From an uncultured Anaerobiospirillum sp. (GTDB lineage: Bacteria; Pseudomonadota; Gammaproteobacteria; Enterobacterales; Succinivibrionaceae): a stretch of DNA of 59,424 nucleotides. The translations under genes were made by a program, and so were the position numbers. The notes below the pieces were generated by a model. That model was not told the origin of the DNA. It searched no databases and worked only from the letters and a program-made list of their open reading frames with translations. Below are positions 18,349 through 28,232 of the stretch, piece after piece. The DNA lies in NCBI GenBank assembly GCA_944390115.1, contig CALXOW010000016.1:1-59424 (forward strand). The letters run 5' to 3'. Each line of letters opens with the position of its first letter. The first letter of the stretch is position 1.

Positions 18349-19143
18349 CTACTGGGCGGCAGCCTCTGCCTCTGGAGCGGCAGGAGGTACGACCTCGACT
18401 AACTCGATCTCAAAGATTAAGACCGAGTTAGGCTTAATCAGGTCACCGGCGCCCATCTCACCGTAAGCCAGATCCGATGGGATGTAGAGCATGGCCTTAC
18501 CGCCTTCCTTCATCAGCTGTAAGCCCTCGGTCCAGCCTGGGATGATGTTGGCCAGTGGGAAGGCAATTGGATCCTTTTGCTCATCAAAGACTTGACCGTC
18601 AATGGTGGTGCCCTTGTAGCGGACACGGACGGTATCGGAGGTGGTAGGAACCTTACCTGAGCCCTCGGCAATAATCTTGTACTGGAGGCCCGATGGCGTG
18701 GTCTGAACGCCCTCGGCCTTAGCGTTCTCAGCTAAGAACTTCTTGCCTTCCTCTAAGTTCTTTTGGGCCTCGTCAGCAGCCTTCTTCTCTAAGCCCTCAC
18801 GGACCTTTTGGTCTAAGGCGACTAAGGTGTCAGCAATGTCCTTCTCGCTTAAGGCGGTCTTGCTGTTAATGGCATCAACAAAGCCCTGAATGACCAGTTC
18901 CTGGTTCAAATTGCCAATGAACTCGCTTTGGTCGCGCTGAATGGTAGCGATGTAGGTACCGACGCTGGCACCAATCGAGTAGGAAACCTTGTCATCAAAG
19001 GACGACTCAGCCGTGACCACAGCAGCTTTGGCGGGAGCGGCAGCGCTGTCATTGGCGGCAGCAACGGCCTTATCTTCACCACAAGCAGCAAGCATCAGTG
19101 CAGCTGCACCTAATACCGATACGGCTAACAGATTCTTCTTCAT
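18349..19143 (-). CDS. fkpA: FKBP-type peptidyl-prolyl isomerase, FkpA-like lipoprotein
   Basis: 264 residues from ATG 19143 (MKKNLLAVSVLGAAALMLAACGED). The signal peptide ends in a lipobox, LMLAAC. An FKBP N-terminal dimerisation domain (about 45-150, VSYSIGASVGTYIATI) is followed by the FKBP isomerase domain (GLQYKIIAEGSGKVP, VRVRYKGTTIDGQVFDEQ, IPSDLAYGE, LIFEIELVEV). Periplasmic folding chaperone and prolyl isomerase. The ATG has no obvious Shine-Dalgarno; an in-frame TTG lies seven codons upstream. Double TAG stop. Confidence 0.88.
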   Translation of the reverse strand: MKKNLLAVSVLGAAALMLAACGEDKAVAAANDSAAAPAKAAVVTAESSFDDKVSYSIGASVGTYIATIQRDQSEFIGNLNQELVIQGFVDAINSKTALSEKDIADTLVALDQKVREGLEKKAADEAQKNLEEGKKFLAENAKAEGVQTTPSGLQYKIIAEGSGKVPTTSDTVRVRYKGTTIDGQVFDEQKDPIAFPLANIIPGWTEGLQLMKEGGKAMLYIPSDLAYGEMGAGDLIKPNSVLIFEIELVEVVPPAAPEAEAAAQ

Positions 19144-19299
19144 AGGAAAAAAATAAAAATCCAATCAGGAAAGATTAACAGGCACTAGCTTAGCACATTG
19201 GCCTTATGGCGAACTTAGGGCCCGCAAAATTTGGGCATCTTAAGCCTTATTGGGCGCCCTTGGCTCCAATGGCCTAGATCCAGCTAAAAAGCTGGGCCG

Positions 19300-19509
19300 C
19301 GCCTAGTGGGCTCGAGCCCTCAGGGCTAGACCTCTGCGGGCTAAACCTCGCCTAGTGGGCTCGAGTCCACAGGGCTAGACCTCTGCGCGCTAAACCTCGC
19401 CTAGTGGGCTCGAGTCCTCAGGGCTAAAGCTCTGCGCGCTAGACCTCGCCTAGTGGGCTCGAGTCCTCAGGGCTAAAGCTCTGCGCGCTAGACCTCGCTT
19501 AGTGAGCTG
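19300..19509. repeat. 49-bp tandem repeat running into the thiL 3' end
   Basis: Four complete 49-bp units begin at 19300, 19349, 19398 and 19447; a fifth, partial unit begins at 19496. Each starts CGCCTAGTGGGCTCGAG and ends near GCGCGCTAGACCT; a few substitutions separate the units, most in the first. The partial unit supplies the last codons and stop of thiL, so the array looks like serial duplication of that gene end. Confidence 0.9.
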
Positions 19510-20603
19510 TTGCGCAAGAAATGGTTAAACGAGCCCACACCTAAACGCAGCGTGGTCGGCTCACCTTGGGCGTTGACGATCGTGATGAGACCACTGTCGG
19601 TGGCCAGGAAGTTATGATCCCAATCCTGCTCGCTCTCACTTGCGACCACCTCACCGATGCAGGTGCACAAGAAGCCCTCAAGCTCGGGGTCTTGCTTGAG
19701 CTCCGCCTCAAAGGCCGCTTGCTTATCCTGTGGCACAGTAAAGATGAGATTGTAGTCACCGCCTGCACTTAAGCCTAACTTGAGCAGAGACTTCTCGGAG
19801 ATCTTAAAGTGCGGCAGTAAGGAGCGTGAGAGCTCGTCAAGCGGCAGGCTCTCGTAATTGAGCAAGGCACAGCAATGCGATTGCATCAGAATGTGGCTTA
19901 AATCGCCCAACAGGCCATCGGACACGTCGATACCGCACTGACTGTAAGCGACGACATGCTCCACAAACTTGCTCATGCGCGCATCGTAGGCAAAGGCGTG
20001 CTCTTCAAAGTGGCGGCGCTCGTCAGAGTCGAGATTGCGCAGGCTATTGTTATAGACCGTCTTGACGTAGAGGCCGTTGGAGCCCAGTGAGCCCGTGACG
20101 TAGATGCGATCGCCCACTTGAGCGCCGTTACGGCGTAACAGGCCGGTACCGACACATTGACCAAAGGCGGTCGCGCTGATGGTCAAGGGCGCATTGCGAT
20201 TGTTGCTGCGCGTGACATTGCCGCCAATGAGCAGGCAGTTGTGGCGCGCCAGGCACTCTTCTACGCCCTGGGCAAAGGCCTGCCAAAACTGATCAAAATC
20301 AAGGTAGCGCTCCGAGATATCAAGGCTCAGCGTAATGTACTGAGGACGAGCGCCCATCGCGTAGACGTCCGAGAAGTTGACCTCAAGGGCGCGCGCGCCT
20401 AACAAATGCGGATTGAAATTAGGGAAGAAGTGGACATTCTCAACTAAGGTGTCAGTGGTAATCGCGTAATTGCCACTCAGCTTTAAAATGGCCGCATCAT
20501 CCCCGATCCCCAGCACCACCCCCGCTGAGGAGGTCTCAGGGCGCGCCGCATGCTGTAAGCGGGCAAAGTACTGATGGATAAAGGAAAATTCATCATCGAC
20601 CAT
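19488..20603 (-). CDS. thiL: Thiamine-monophosphate kinase
   Basis: 371 residues, slightly long for the family (about 325). Phosphorylates thiamine monophosphate to the diphosphate cofactor. Motifs: GIGDDAAILKL, TTDTLVENVHFF, EVNFSDVYAMGARPQY, LIGGNVTRS, GIDVSDGLLGDLSHIL and GGDYNLIFTV. Last gene of a nusB-side cluster, as in many gammaproteobacteria (ribE/ribH/nusB/thiL). Its final codons lie within a 49-bp tandem repeat unit. Confidence 0.9.
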   Translation of the reverse strand: MVDDEFSFIHQYFARLQHAARPETSSAGVVLGIGDDAAILKLSGNYAITTDTLVENVHFFPNFNPHLLGARALEVNFSDVYAMGARPQYITLSLDISERYLDFDQFWQAFAQGVEECLARHNCLLIGGNVTRSNNRNAPLTISATAFGQCVGTGLLRRNGAQVGDRIYVTGSLGSNGLYVKTVYNNSLRNLDSDERRHFEEHAFAYDARMSKFVEHVVAYSQCGIDVSDGLLGDLSHILMQSHCCALLNYESLPLDELSRSLLPHFKISEKSLLKLGLSAGGDYNLIFTVPQDKQAAFEAELKQDPELEGFLCTCIGEVVASESEQDWDHNFLATDSGLITIVNAQGEPTTLRLGVGSFNHFLRNSSLSEV

Positions 20604-20742
20604 TTTTGAGACTGTCCTAAATCACGAAAAAAAATTAGACCCCGCAGGGTCCAATCGCGCAACGCTATGCGGCATCAGGTGCCGCCACCTCGAGCCTGAC
20701 CTTGGATCTTGACCTCTTAGGTCATCTGACCTAGAGTCCTAG

Positions 20743-20772
20743 ACCTACTGGGTCGTAAATGACCCACTAGGT
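20743..20772. other. Stem-loop between nusB and thiL
   Basis: ACCTACTGGGTC and GACCCACTAGGT pair with one mismatch around a 6-nt loop. There is no T-run, so it is more likely an mRNA-stability or processing structure than a terminator. Smaller AGGTC-containing palindromes lie beside it. Confidence 0.4.
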
Positions 20773-20798
20773 TTGAGCGCTTTGCTCTTATAGGCTCG

Positions 20799-21239
20799 TT
20801 ACTTATTTTGAGCTTGAATGCTCTTGATGACCTTATCTAAGACGCCGTTGACGAACTTGTGGCTGTCTTGCTCGGCAAAGGACTTAGCCAAGACAATGGC
20901 CTCGTTGATCACGACCTTAAATGGGACTTCTTGGCGGTACATCAGCTCAAAGGTGCCGATACGTAAGATCGCCTTGTCCACCTGATCGAGATCCTTTAAC
21001 GGACGGGATAAGAATGGGGCAAAAGCCGCATCCAAGGTATCGCAATTAGCGATCACGCCTTGAATCAGATCGTGCATGTAGTCAAGATCAGCACCGGCTA
21101 CCGGTTGATCTTCTAAGAACTGTTGCTCAATGGTCGAGGCTGACATGCCCGTCAACTGCCATTGATAAATCGCCTGCAGCGCAAAGTGGCGCGCCTTATG
21201 ACGCATCGCAGGAGTGACTGCACCCTCAGTTTGATCCAT
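20799..21239 (-). CDS. nusB: Transcription antitermination factor NusB
   Basis: 146 residues from ATG 21239 (MDQTEGAVTPAMRHKARHFA), preceded by TTGAGGTTTTT. All-helical RNA-binding protein that joins NusE at boxA for rRNA antitermination. Diagnostic: ARHFALQAIYQWQLTG, DKAILRIGTFELMYR, INEAIVLAKSFAEQDSHKFVNGVLDK. Lies in the standard order after ribH. Confidence 0.93.
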   Translation of the reverse strand: MDQTEGAVTPAMRHKARHFALQAIYQWQLTGMSASTIEQQFLEDQPVAGADLDYMHDLIQGVIANCDTLDAAFAPFLSRPLKDLDQVDKAILRIGTFELMYRQEVPFKVVINEAIVLAKSFAEQDSHKFVNGVLDKVIKSIQAQNK

Positions 21240-21330
21240 AAAAACCTCAAGAAAAAAGAACGAAGGCCCAAGCGCGCTTAACACGGCTTGGGCTCAGTTA
21301 GCACTAGGCGCTAGCCTAGCTTAGTCACCC

Positions 21331-21807
21331 CTAGGCCTTAAGCTGACGGGTGACGTTAATCATTTCTAAGGCCGCCGAAGCAGCTTCGCTGCCCTTGTTA
21401 CCAGCCTTGGAACCAGCACGTTGGACTGCCTCATCGATGGTGTTGGTGGTTAAGACACCATTGGAGACGATGCAGCGGTTATTTAAGGTAACTTGGGTAA
21501 TGCCCTTAGCGCACTCATTGGCGACCACCTCAAAGTGGTAGGTAGCACCACGAATGACGCAGCCTAAGGCGATCAGGGCGTCGTACTTGCCGCTTTGAGC
21601 CATCAGCTCTAAAGTCAAAGGAATCTCGATAGCACCTGGGACACGTACGACCGTGATGTTGGAGTCCTCAACTTGGCCCTCACGCTTTAAGGTATCTAAT
21701 GCGCCCTCTAACAGACGCTCGCAGATAAAGCTGTTAAAACGCGAAACGACAATGCCGACCTTGGCATCAGAGCAAGGCTTAATGCCCTCAATAAAATTAA
21801 CTGCCAT
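21331..21807 (-). CDS. ribH: 6,7-dimethyl-8-ribityllumazine synthase
   Basis: 158 residues. Condenses the ribitylamino-uracil with 3,4-dihydroxybutanone phosphate in riboflavin synthesis; forms icosahedral capsids in many bacteria. Motifs: [51 protein letters not shown], and [21 protein letters not shown]. Sits between ribE and nusB. Confidence 0.95.
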   Translation of the reverse strand: MAVNFIEGIKPCSDAKVGIVVSRFNSFICERLLEGALDTLKREGQVEDSNITVVRVPGAIEIPLTLELMAQSGKYDALIALGCVIRGATYHFEVVANECAKGITQVTLNNRCIVSNGVLTTNTIDEAVQRAGSKAGNKGSEAASAALEMINVTRQLKA

Positions 21808-21970
21808 TGCAGACTCCCAAAAAATACCAACCGGCGCGGCCCAGCCCCCTATTAACTCAAGCGCATCAGGCTCAAGCTTAGGTGTTTAGGGTGAGCCCGC
21901 AAGAGCTCGCTCAGAGCCCTGCTGCCGCCGCATTTTGCGCCACTAGTATAGCAAAAGTGCGCCTTTAGCC

Positions 21971-22651
21971 CTAGAAAAAGCCATTTTCTTGCAAGGAGGC
22001 TAAGGTCACGCGACTGCCTTGCTCCCCTATGGCACCCGAAGGCGCAGCACTCGGGGTCATGGCTCCGGCCACCATCAAGCGCTCTAAGTAGCGCGCAATG
22101 ACATCGACCTCGAGGTTGACCAGAGTGCCCGGATTAAAGTCAGTCGCGATCTCGCCTTGGGTGTGCGGAATTAAGGTCAGGCGAAAATCGCAGTCACGCA
22201 CCTCATTGACCGTCAGCGAAATGCCATCGACCGCAATCGAGCCCTTCATCGCGATATAGCGCGCTAAGCTCTTGGGTGCCTGCACCCAGATATTGAGCGC
22301 CTCGTCCACGCGGTAGCGCTCGAGCACCGTGCCCACGCCATCGACGTGACCTTGCATGATGTGACCGCCCAGGCGCGTGACCGGCGTGCACGCCAGCTCC
22401 AAATTGACCTTAATCCCAGCGGTGTAATGCGCGAAGGTCGTGAGGTTAAAACTCTCAAAGGACAAATCCGCCTCGTAGGCGTTATCGCGCAAGGCTGTGG
22501 CCGTGAGGCACACGCCATTAGTGGCAATGGAGTCGCCCAGCTGAACCTCCGACAAAAAGCCCGGCTTCGTGGCCACCACCACATGCGCGCCCTTACCTTG
22601 GCGCGTAATACTTTGCAGCACGCCCACGCTCTGCACAATTCCCGTAAACAT
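21971..22651 (-). CDS. ribE: Riboflavin synthase, alpha subunit
   Basis: 226 residues from ATG 22651, with GAGGAGATCTG directly upstream. Dismutates two lumazines to riboflavin. Two lumazine-binding repeats begin MFTGIVQSVGVLQSI and MQGHVDGVGTVLERY. DSIATNGVCLTATAL and GSIAVDGISLTVNEV are the paired ligand sites. The C-terminus is extended by some 20 residues rich in small amino acids. Confidence 0.93.
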   Translation of the reverse strand: MFTGIVQSVGVLQSITRQGKGAHVVVATKPGFLSEVQLGDSIATNGVCLTATALRDNAYEADLSFESFNLTTFAHYTAGIKVNLELACTPVTRLGGHIMQGHVDGVGTVLERYRVDEALNIWVQAPKSLARYIAMKGSIAVDGISLTVNEVRDCDFRLTLIPHTQGEIATDFNPGTLVNLEVDVIARYLERLMVAGAMTPSAAPSGAIGEQGSRVTLASLQENGFF

Positions 22652-22687
22652 CAGATCTCCTCGCAAGCTCAAAGGCGCTATCTTAAC

Positions 22688-24208
22688 CTAAGAGGACGCC
22701 TTAGAGGCCGTCTTCTTAGCGGTCACTTTCTTTGCCCGGCTAGCGCTTGTCTTCTTGGCAGCACCAGTGGCCGCTTTCTGAGCTGAGCTCGCGCTCTTCT
22801 TGGCAGAAGCGGAGGCGGTCTTAGCCGGACTCAAAGCCGTCTTCTTGCGGCTGGTGCGCTTGACCGCAGGCAAACGCAGCGGCTGTGACAGCACCACTAA
22901 GACGTTATCGGCAATGACCTTGCAGTCCATCTGGGCAAAGCGCTGCGCCGCCTGTAAGGTTGGAGGCTCAGGCAGCTTGAGGCCGCTTTGGGCGGTGGCG
23001 CCTAAGAACATTGGGGCTAAGTAGCAATAGCACTCATCGACCAGGCCTTGATTTAAGAAGGCGGAGGTCAGAGCCGCACCTGCTTCGACCATGGCGACGC
23101 GCATTTCCTTGGAGCCCAAGAAATCAAGCAAGGCCTCAAGCGAGACATGGTCACGGTCTTGCGGCAGCACTAAGATCGAAACCCGATCGGTGAAGCGCTC
23201 CACTACGAAGTTAGGACCGGAGGCGATAATACGCTCGGCATTGACCTTCCAGCCGGTCTTGACGCGCGAGACCGGGAGCTTAGGCACTGCACCTTCCTCT
23301 GTGGCTACTACCGCCTCATGAATCTTGGCTAAGTTTTGCTTGGTGCCCACCGCAATAAAGCTCTCGCCTTGGCTAAAGATGGAGTAAGGCTTGATGAGCT
23401 CAGGATCATAGTCCTGGCAGAAGGTGCCATGGGTGTCGATCACCACCTTTGGTGGCTGGCGGATGAGCGCGGTATCAAGACCGGTCATGACCTCAGCTGG
23501 CAGCTCATCGATGCGCACGTTGTAGCGCGGATTGTCCACGCGCACTGTGGCGGCGGTGGTGATGAGGACATCGGCCCACAGACGCAGGCGCTGGCCATCG
23601 GAGCGGCTATCCTCGTTGGTGATCCACTTCGAGGTGCCGTCGGACAAGGCGATCTTGCCATCGATGCTCATGCCGAGCTTGGTGATAACAAATGGGCGGT
23701 TGGTGGTGATGCTCTTAAAGAAGGCACGATTGAGCTTTAAGCAGCGCTCATTGAGCTTGCCCCCGGCTAGCACCACTTCGATCCCGGCCTCTTGGAGCAT
23801 AGCGATGCCGCCGCCTGCGACCTTAGGGTTAGGATCCCGCGAGCCAATGACCACGCGCTTGACGCCCGCCTCAATCAAGGCCTTAGCGCATGGTGGGGTA
23901 CGGCCATAATGGCAGCACGGCTCCAAGGTGACGTAGACGCAGGCTCCGGCCACATCACCGCCTGCGTCGCGTAACGCCATAATCTCAGCGTGCGGTTGAC
24001 CGGCGGCATGGTGAAAACCTTGGCCCAAGATCTCACCATCGCGCACAATGACGCAGCCCACGGCCGGATTAGGCGAGGTGGTATAGCGTCCGCGCTTGGC
24101 CTCTTTGAGCGCCAGCTTCAAATAATGAGCATCAGTCTCATTGAGCTCGACTGGTTTGACCACGCCGAGTTTGCCCTTACCCTTTTTCTTGCCTTCACCC
24201 TTAGCCAT
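22688..24208 (-). CDS. ribD: Bifunctional riboflavin deaminase/reductase RibD with histone-H1-like tail
   Basis: 506 residues, against about 370 for the family. N-terminal deaminase domain with the zinc motif PHAEIMAL and EPCCHYGRTPPCAKAL; C-terminal reductase domain (KLGMSIDGKIALSDGTSKWI, VRVDNPRYNVRI, EAGAALTSAFLNQGLVDE). Carries out steps two and three of riboflavin synthesis. Both ends are extended: a basic leader (KGEGKKKGKGK) and, after residue 450, a roughly 55-residue Lys/Ala/Ser tail with repeated AKK and ASA motifs like histone H1-type nucleoid proteins. ATG follows GGAGGCGCT. Confidence 0.92.
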   Translation of the reverse strand: MAKGEGKKKGKGKLGVVKPVELNETDAHYLKLALKEAKRGRYTTSPNPAVGCVIVRDGEILGQGFHHAAGQPHAEIMALRDAGGDVAGACVYVTLEPCCHYGRTPPCAKALIEAGVKRVVIGSRDPNPKVAGGGIAMLQEAGIEVVLAGGKLNERCLKLNRAFFKSITTNRPFVITKLGMSIDGKIALSDGTSKWITNEDSRSDGQRLRLWADVLITTAATVRVDNPRYNVRIDELPAEVMTGLDTALIRQPPKVVIDTHGTFCQDYDPELIKPYSIFSQGESFIAVGTKQNLAKIHEAVVATEEGAVPKLPVSRVKTGWKVNAERIIASGPNFVVERFTDRVSILVLPQDRDHVSLEALLDFLGSKEMRVAMVEAGAALTSAFLNQGLVDECYCYLAPMFLGATAQSGLKLPEPPTLQAAQRFAQMDCKVIADNVLVVLSQPLRLPAVKRTSRKKTALSPAKTASASAKKSASSAQKAATGAAKKTSASRAKKVTAKKTASKASS

Positions 24209-24265
24209 AGCGCCTCCTAGACCAAAAACAATCCATTCCTCATTTTATGCCGCAAAAGCGCATTA

Positions 24266-24314
24266 AAAAAGCCCACGGCGCAGACTTAAAGCAATCTGCA
24301 CCATGGGCTTTTTC
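24266..24314 (-). terminator. glyA intrinsic terminator
   Basis: On the minus strand AAAGCCCATGGTGCAGA pairs with TCTGCGCCGTGGGCTTT (one mismatch) and runs into TTTTTTA. It separates glyA from ribD. Confidence 0.75.
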
Positions 24315-24402
24315 TGATTCAGGACCGGGTTGATCCTGACTCTGCGTTAGTACGAGCTCTGCTTGAGTCTTAACTCAGCGCAGGTCTTAACGCCGCATCC
24401 GC

Positions 24403-25665
24403 TTAGTCCTTGTAAACTGGGAACTTAGCGCATAAGGCCTTGACCTTTTCGCGGGCGGCAGCGATGACGCTCTCGTCCTTGTAGTTGTCGAGGACGTCGC
24501 AGATGATGTTGGCCAGCTCACGAACCTCCGGCTCCTTGAAGCCACGACGGGTGCAAGCTGGGGTACCAAGACGCAGGCCGGAGGTGATAAATGGGCTGCG
24601 TGGGTCGCCTGGAACCGAGTTCTTGTTGACGGTGATGTTAGCCTGACCTAAAGCAGTCTCAGCATCCTTACCGGTCATCTCTAAGCCGATGAAGTCCAGT
24701 AAGAATAAGTGGTTGTGGGTGCCGCCGGAGACGACCTTGTAACCACGCTTCATGACTTCCTCGCACATAGCCTTAGCGTTAGCGACGACCTGCTTTTGGT
24801 AGTCAACGAACCAAGGCTCCATGGCCTCCTTGAAGACGACCGCCTTAGCGGCGATGACGTGCATTAATGGGCCGCCTTGCGAACCTGGGAAGATGGCGCT
24901 GTTGAGGCGCTTGTAGAGCTCTTGGTCGTGGCAGTTGGAGAGGATAAAGCCCGAACGTGGACCACCTAAGGACTTGTGGGTGGTGGAGGTGACAACGTGA
25001 GCGTAGTCAATTGGGCTTGGGTAAACGCCAGCGGCGATTAAACCGGCAACGTGAGCCATATCGACCATTAAGTAAGCGCCGACCTCGTCTGCGATCTCAC
25101 GCATTTTCTTCCAGTCAACGATGCCCGAGTAGGCCGAGAAGCCAGCAACTAAGACCTTTGGCTTAACCTCTAAGGCCTTGGCGCGGATATCGTCGTAGTC
25201 AAGCTCACCGGCGGCATTAACACCGTATTGGACCGAGTGGTAAACCTTGCCCGAGAAGGAAACGGAAGCACCGTGGGTTAAGTGACCACCAGCGGCTAAG
25301 GACAGACCTAAGATGGTGTCACCAGGCTGGCACATAGCCATATAGGCAGCGCAGTTAGCCTGGGAGCCAGCGTGAGGCTGGACGTTAGCGTAATCGCAGT
25401 GGAAGAGCTTGCAGGCGCGCTCAATGGCTAAGCGCTCGACTTGATCGACGTACTCGCAGCCACCGTAGTAACGCTTGCCAGGATAGCCCTCAGCGTACTT
25501 GTTGGTCAGTTGCGAGCCTTGAGCCTCCATGACACAACGGCTGGCGTAATTTTCCGAGGCAATGAGCTCAATGTGATCTTCTTGGCGCTGATTCTCAGCG
25601 TCCATAGCAGCAAAGAGTTCTGGATCGTATTGAGCGATAGACTTCGCGTTATTAATCATCATCAT
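24403..25665 (-). CDS. glyA: Serine hydroxymethyltransferase
   Basis: 420 residues. PLP enzyme interconverting serine and glycine and supplying methylene-tetrahydrofolate. [39 protein letters not shown] and the PLP lysine in [16 protein letters not shown] are exact family signatures. Three consecutive ATGs open the gene, and there is no strong Shine-Dalgarno. The 25666-26074 upstream gap shows no gene and no recognised operator. Confidence 0.96.
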   Translation of the reverse strand: MMMINNAKSIAQYDPELFAAMDAENQRQEDHIELIASENYASRCVMEAQGSQLTNKYAEGYPGKRYYGGCEYVDQVERLAIERACKLFHCDYANVQPHAGSQANCAAYMAMCQPGDTILGLSLAAGGHLTHGASVSFSGKVYHSVQYGVNAAGELDYDDIRAKALEVKPKVLVAGFSAYSGIVDWKKMREIADEVGAYLMVDMAHVAGLIAAGVYPSPIDYAHVVTSTTHKSLGGPRSGFILSNCHDQELYKRLNSAIFPGSQGGPLMHVIAAKAVVFKEAMEPWFVDYQKQVVANAKAMCEEVMKRGYKVVSGGTHNHLFLLDFIGLEMTGKDAETALGQANITVNKNSVPGDPRSPFITSGLRLGTPACTRRGFKEPEVRELANIICDVLDNYKDESVIAAAREKVKALCAKFPVYKD

Positions 25666-26074
25666 AGTAATCTGGCGCTACCACGCCTCAGCCCTAGGCT
25701 TACGCCTCCCTCTCCCTCCTTAGGATTTGAGAGGAGCCATTGAGCACCACTGAGCTAAGAACGCAGCAGTTTTTCCTCACAAAGGATGAACACCCAGGAT
25801 GACTGACGTCACCGACTGACCAACGATCAAGCCCAAAGCCAAAATGTCCCAAAAGTAAAAGGGCACACCCTCAAAGCTTGATCTGCGCCGCAAATTTTAT
25901 CACAGACCCACCCCGATCTCCCCAAAAAATCCCAAGAAAATCGCATTTGCGCCCCACCGCGCGCCGTGTTAGCCCCTACACCGCAACAATTAAGCCCTAT
26001 GCAATGCCCGCAAACCCAATCAAATTGCGGCAGACTAAGCGCAGCGTCCCTACCTCGAGCTGGCTCAGTGGTGG

Positions 26075-26911
26075 TCAATAAGGTACTTGGCTCGAGTAGA
26101 ACACTGGGCCAAACTTGGACTCGTCGTTAAGCGCGTGCAACACCGCTGCCCCAGACTTCTTTTGCCTTTTGGCCGCCTCTCCATCGACCATAGGCGGGGC
26201 TGACATATACAAGCGCTTTAGGCCAAAGACATGGTCGTCCTGAATAAGTTTAAACAAGCGCTTCTTATCCGTATTGTCATGGCTTCCGACCAGACGATGA
26301 ACCTCTTCACAGACAAAGAGATCCGCCCGCAACATACTCATTTTATTAAAAAAGTCATACAGCCCTTGCAGCGCTTGGTAGGTGACAAAAAAGACCACCA
26401 TTTGATCTTTATCAGAAGTCAACAGTATCTCAAGATCAGCCCACATTTGCTTAATCATGGCCTTAGCATCAGTGAAGGCGGGGCACTGCAACTCAGCAGG
26501 AGTCAGATACCTAGCAAGGTCACTGTCGCCACTCTTTTGTTCTGTCTTAGAATCAGAACAGAGCGCATAAGCAAAGAAAGGATTACGCGCGTTACACTTC
26601 CACTCAAGCAAGGTTTGATTGAGCAAGGCCAGTGATGATACCAAGTAAATGATGGCACTCGAGCCGTTGCCTGGAAGATCTTCGGCAATCTTAAGGGCGG
26701 TCAAAGTTCTGCTGGTGCCACTGGGCATAATGAGCTGGCCGCGCGCCTGAGTCTCAAAGCCATTTAAGACCGCAGTGACCGCCTCCTGCAGGTCAAGATG
26801 AGGCTGCTGAAGAATGGGCGGGCTTAGCGTAAGGTCAGCGTTACCAACCTGGGGTGTCGCCGCACGCGGCGAGATTTCGGAGGGCTGCGTAGTAATAGGA
26901 GCTTTAGGCAT
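26075..26911 (-). pseudogene. Type ISP restriction-like helicase fragment with damaged motifs
   Basis: 278 residues from ATG 26911, well placed after GGGAGGCACT. Matches the first helicase lobe of large DEAD/DEAH proteins of type ISP restriction systems: QEAVTAVLNGFETQARGQLI, ALKIAEDLPGNGSSAI, IYLVSSLALLNQTLLEW, YALCSDSK. The Walker A lysine position reads GTSRT instead of GTGKT, and the DEAH box reads CEEVHR. The nuclease domain before it and the second helicase lobe, methylase and specificity domains after it are missing. Probably a decayed remnant, although the clean start leaves open a repurposed short protein. Confidence 0.55.
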
Positions 26912-27773
26912 AGTGCCTCCCAAGGCATTGATGTGGATTCTTAGAACTTGGCATGATTGCACCGCACGTCGCACGTCAATTGGCCAAAGTACGGCAAGAA
27001 GCTACCGAGAACAGGGGCAGAAGCTAGGCTGCGCTACGATACTCCCGTCTTAAGACAGCTTGACTGTCGGCATAATTACCAAGTAAACCGAAACAGCATC
27101 AGCTTAATTTAAATCACCTAATTTTGCAAGCGTTTTAACAATCAAAAACTTTTCGTAGGTTAAAAATAGCCTAAGACAACATCAACCCCAAGCTCATACA
27201 GCCACCATACTTTTCGTGAGTTACCTCGTGGCAAGCAGTAACCCCTCAGTTTCCTGCACAGCAAAAGCTTTAAATAAGCCATTCTTAGGCTGCAACAACT
27301 GCCCTCAACCGAAGTGCGCGGTAATTAGCCGTAACTGCACTGAGTTAGCCTCAGCTCACGACCTGATTTGAGGCAAAAACGCCGTGCTAAGCCGCAATCT
27401 TTTCCCTTAACGGAATCCACATCACAAGTTAACAATGCCATAACTCCAGAAGGCGGAAGCACGGGACATAAGTGGGACAAATGGCTTATTTATGGCATCG
27501 AGCATCCAGAGGTATCTTGTTTTAGAGCCGTCTTGGGACGCGTTAAGGCACGCAGACAGCGCGAAAATGGAGCACTGTGAGAGTGCAGAAAAAGGGCGTT
27601 GGGTGCATAATGGGAAATCCCCTGCCGTTTTGGTTGTAACTAGGGCAGGTGAGTGGGAGTTTTTTCGCAAAATTTGCCAAAAACCGGCCCAAAGTGGCGG
27701 AAAAGTTGCGCAAATTGCGCTAAAACTGGCTTTTGTTGGTAAAATTGGGCCAACTTTCAGACGGAGATAGAGA
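26912..27773. other. AT-rich gap without a gene
   Basis: No convincing coding frame on either strand. It holds copies of the GGCTTATTTA motif at 27274-27283 (reverse) and 27484-27493 (forward), the second in a 17-bp stretch identical to one inside the MITE at 6411-6427. A TAAAAT about 30 nt before aroQ may be its -10. Confidence 0.5.
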
Positions 27774-28232
27774 TTGTCTAACACGCCCAAGATTCTGGTC
27801 ATTAATGGCCCCAATCTCAACTTCTTAGGCATCCGTGAGCCCTCGGTTTACGGCGCTGATAACTTGCAAACCTTGGTCGCCTCGCTTAAGGCCCAGTCTA
27901 AAGAATTAGGCTGTGAGCTCGAGCACTTCCAGTCCAATAGCGAAGGCGCCATCGTCGATAGGATTCAGGCTGCCTATGGCAACACCGACTTTATCTTGAT
28001 TAATGCCGGTGCCTATACCCATACCAGCGTGGCGATCTTAGATGCCTTGAGCGCTGTCTCCATTCCATTCATTGAGATTCACATCTCCAATGTCCACGCC
28101 CGTGAGGAATTTCGTCATCACTCCTTCCTCTCGGCTAAGGCCATGGGAGTCATCGTCGGCTTTGGCTTAAACGGCTATCGTTACGCCTTAGACCAGGCCG
28201 TGTCATACGTAAAGAGCAAAAAGGCTAACTAG
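27774..28232 (+). CDS. aroQ: Type II 3-dehydroquinate dehydratase
   Basis: 152 residues with a TTG start at 27774, supported by GGAGATAGAGA directly upstream and by alignment of the product start ([20 protein letters not shown]). Dodecameric shikimate-pathway enzyme converting 3-dehydroquinate to dehydroshikimate. Motifs: [17 protein letters not shown] (catalytic Tyr loop), [25 protein letters not shown] and [17 protein letters not shown]. Lies upstream of accB-accC, the arrangement seen in many gammaproteobacteria. Confidence 0.94.
   Translation: MSNTPKILVINGPNLNFLGIREPSVYGADNLQTLVASLKAQSKELGCELEHFQSNSEGAIVDRIQAAYGNTDFILINAGAYTHTSVAILDALSAVSIPFIEIHISNVHAREEFRHHSFLSAKAMGVIVGFGLNGYRYALDQAVSYVKSKKAN

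Noticed and set aside
19300-19509. Regular 49-bp repeats as a CRISPR array
   Set aside because: The units are contiguous with no unique spacers between them, and one unit is part of thiL coding sequence.
24209-24402. FMN riboswitch before ribD
   Set aside because: The gap is short, is filled by the glyA terminator and lacks the conserved RFN sequence blocks.
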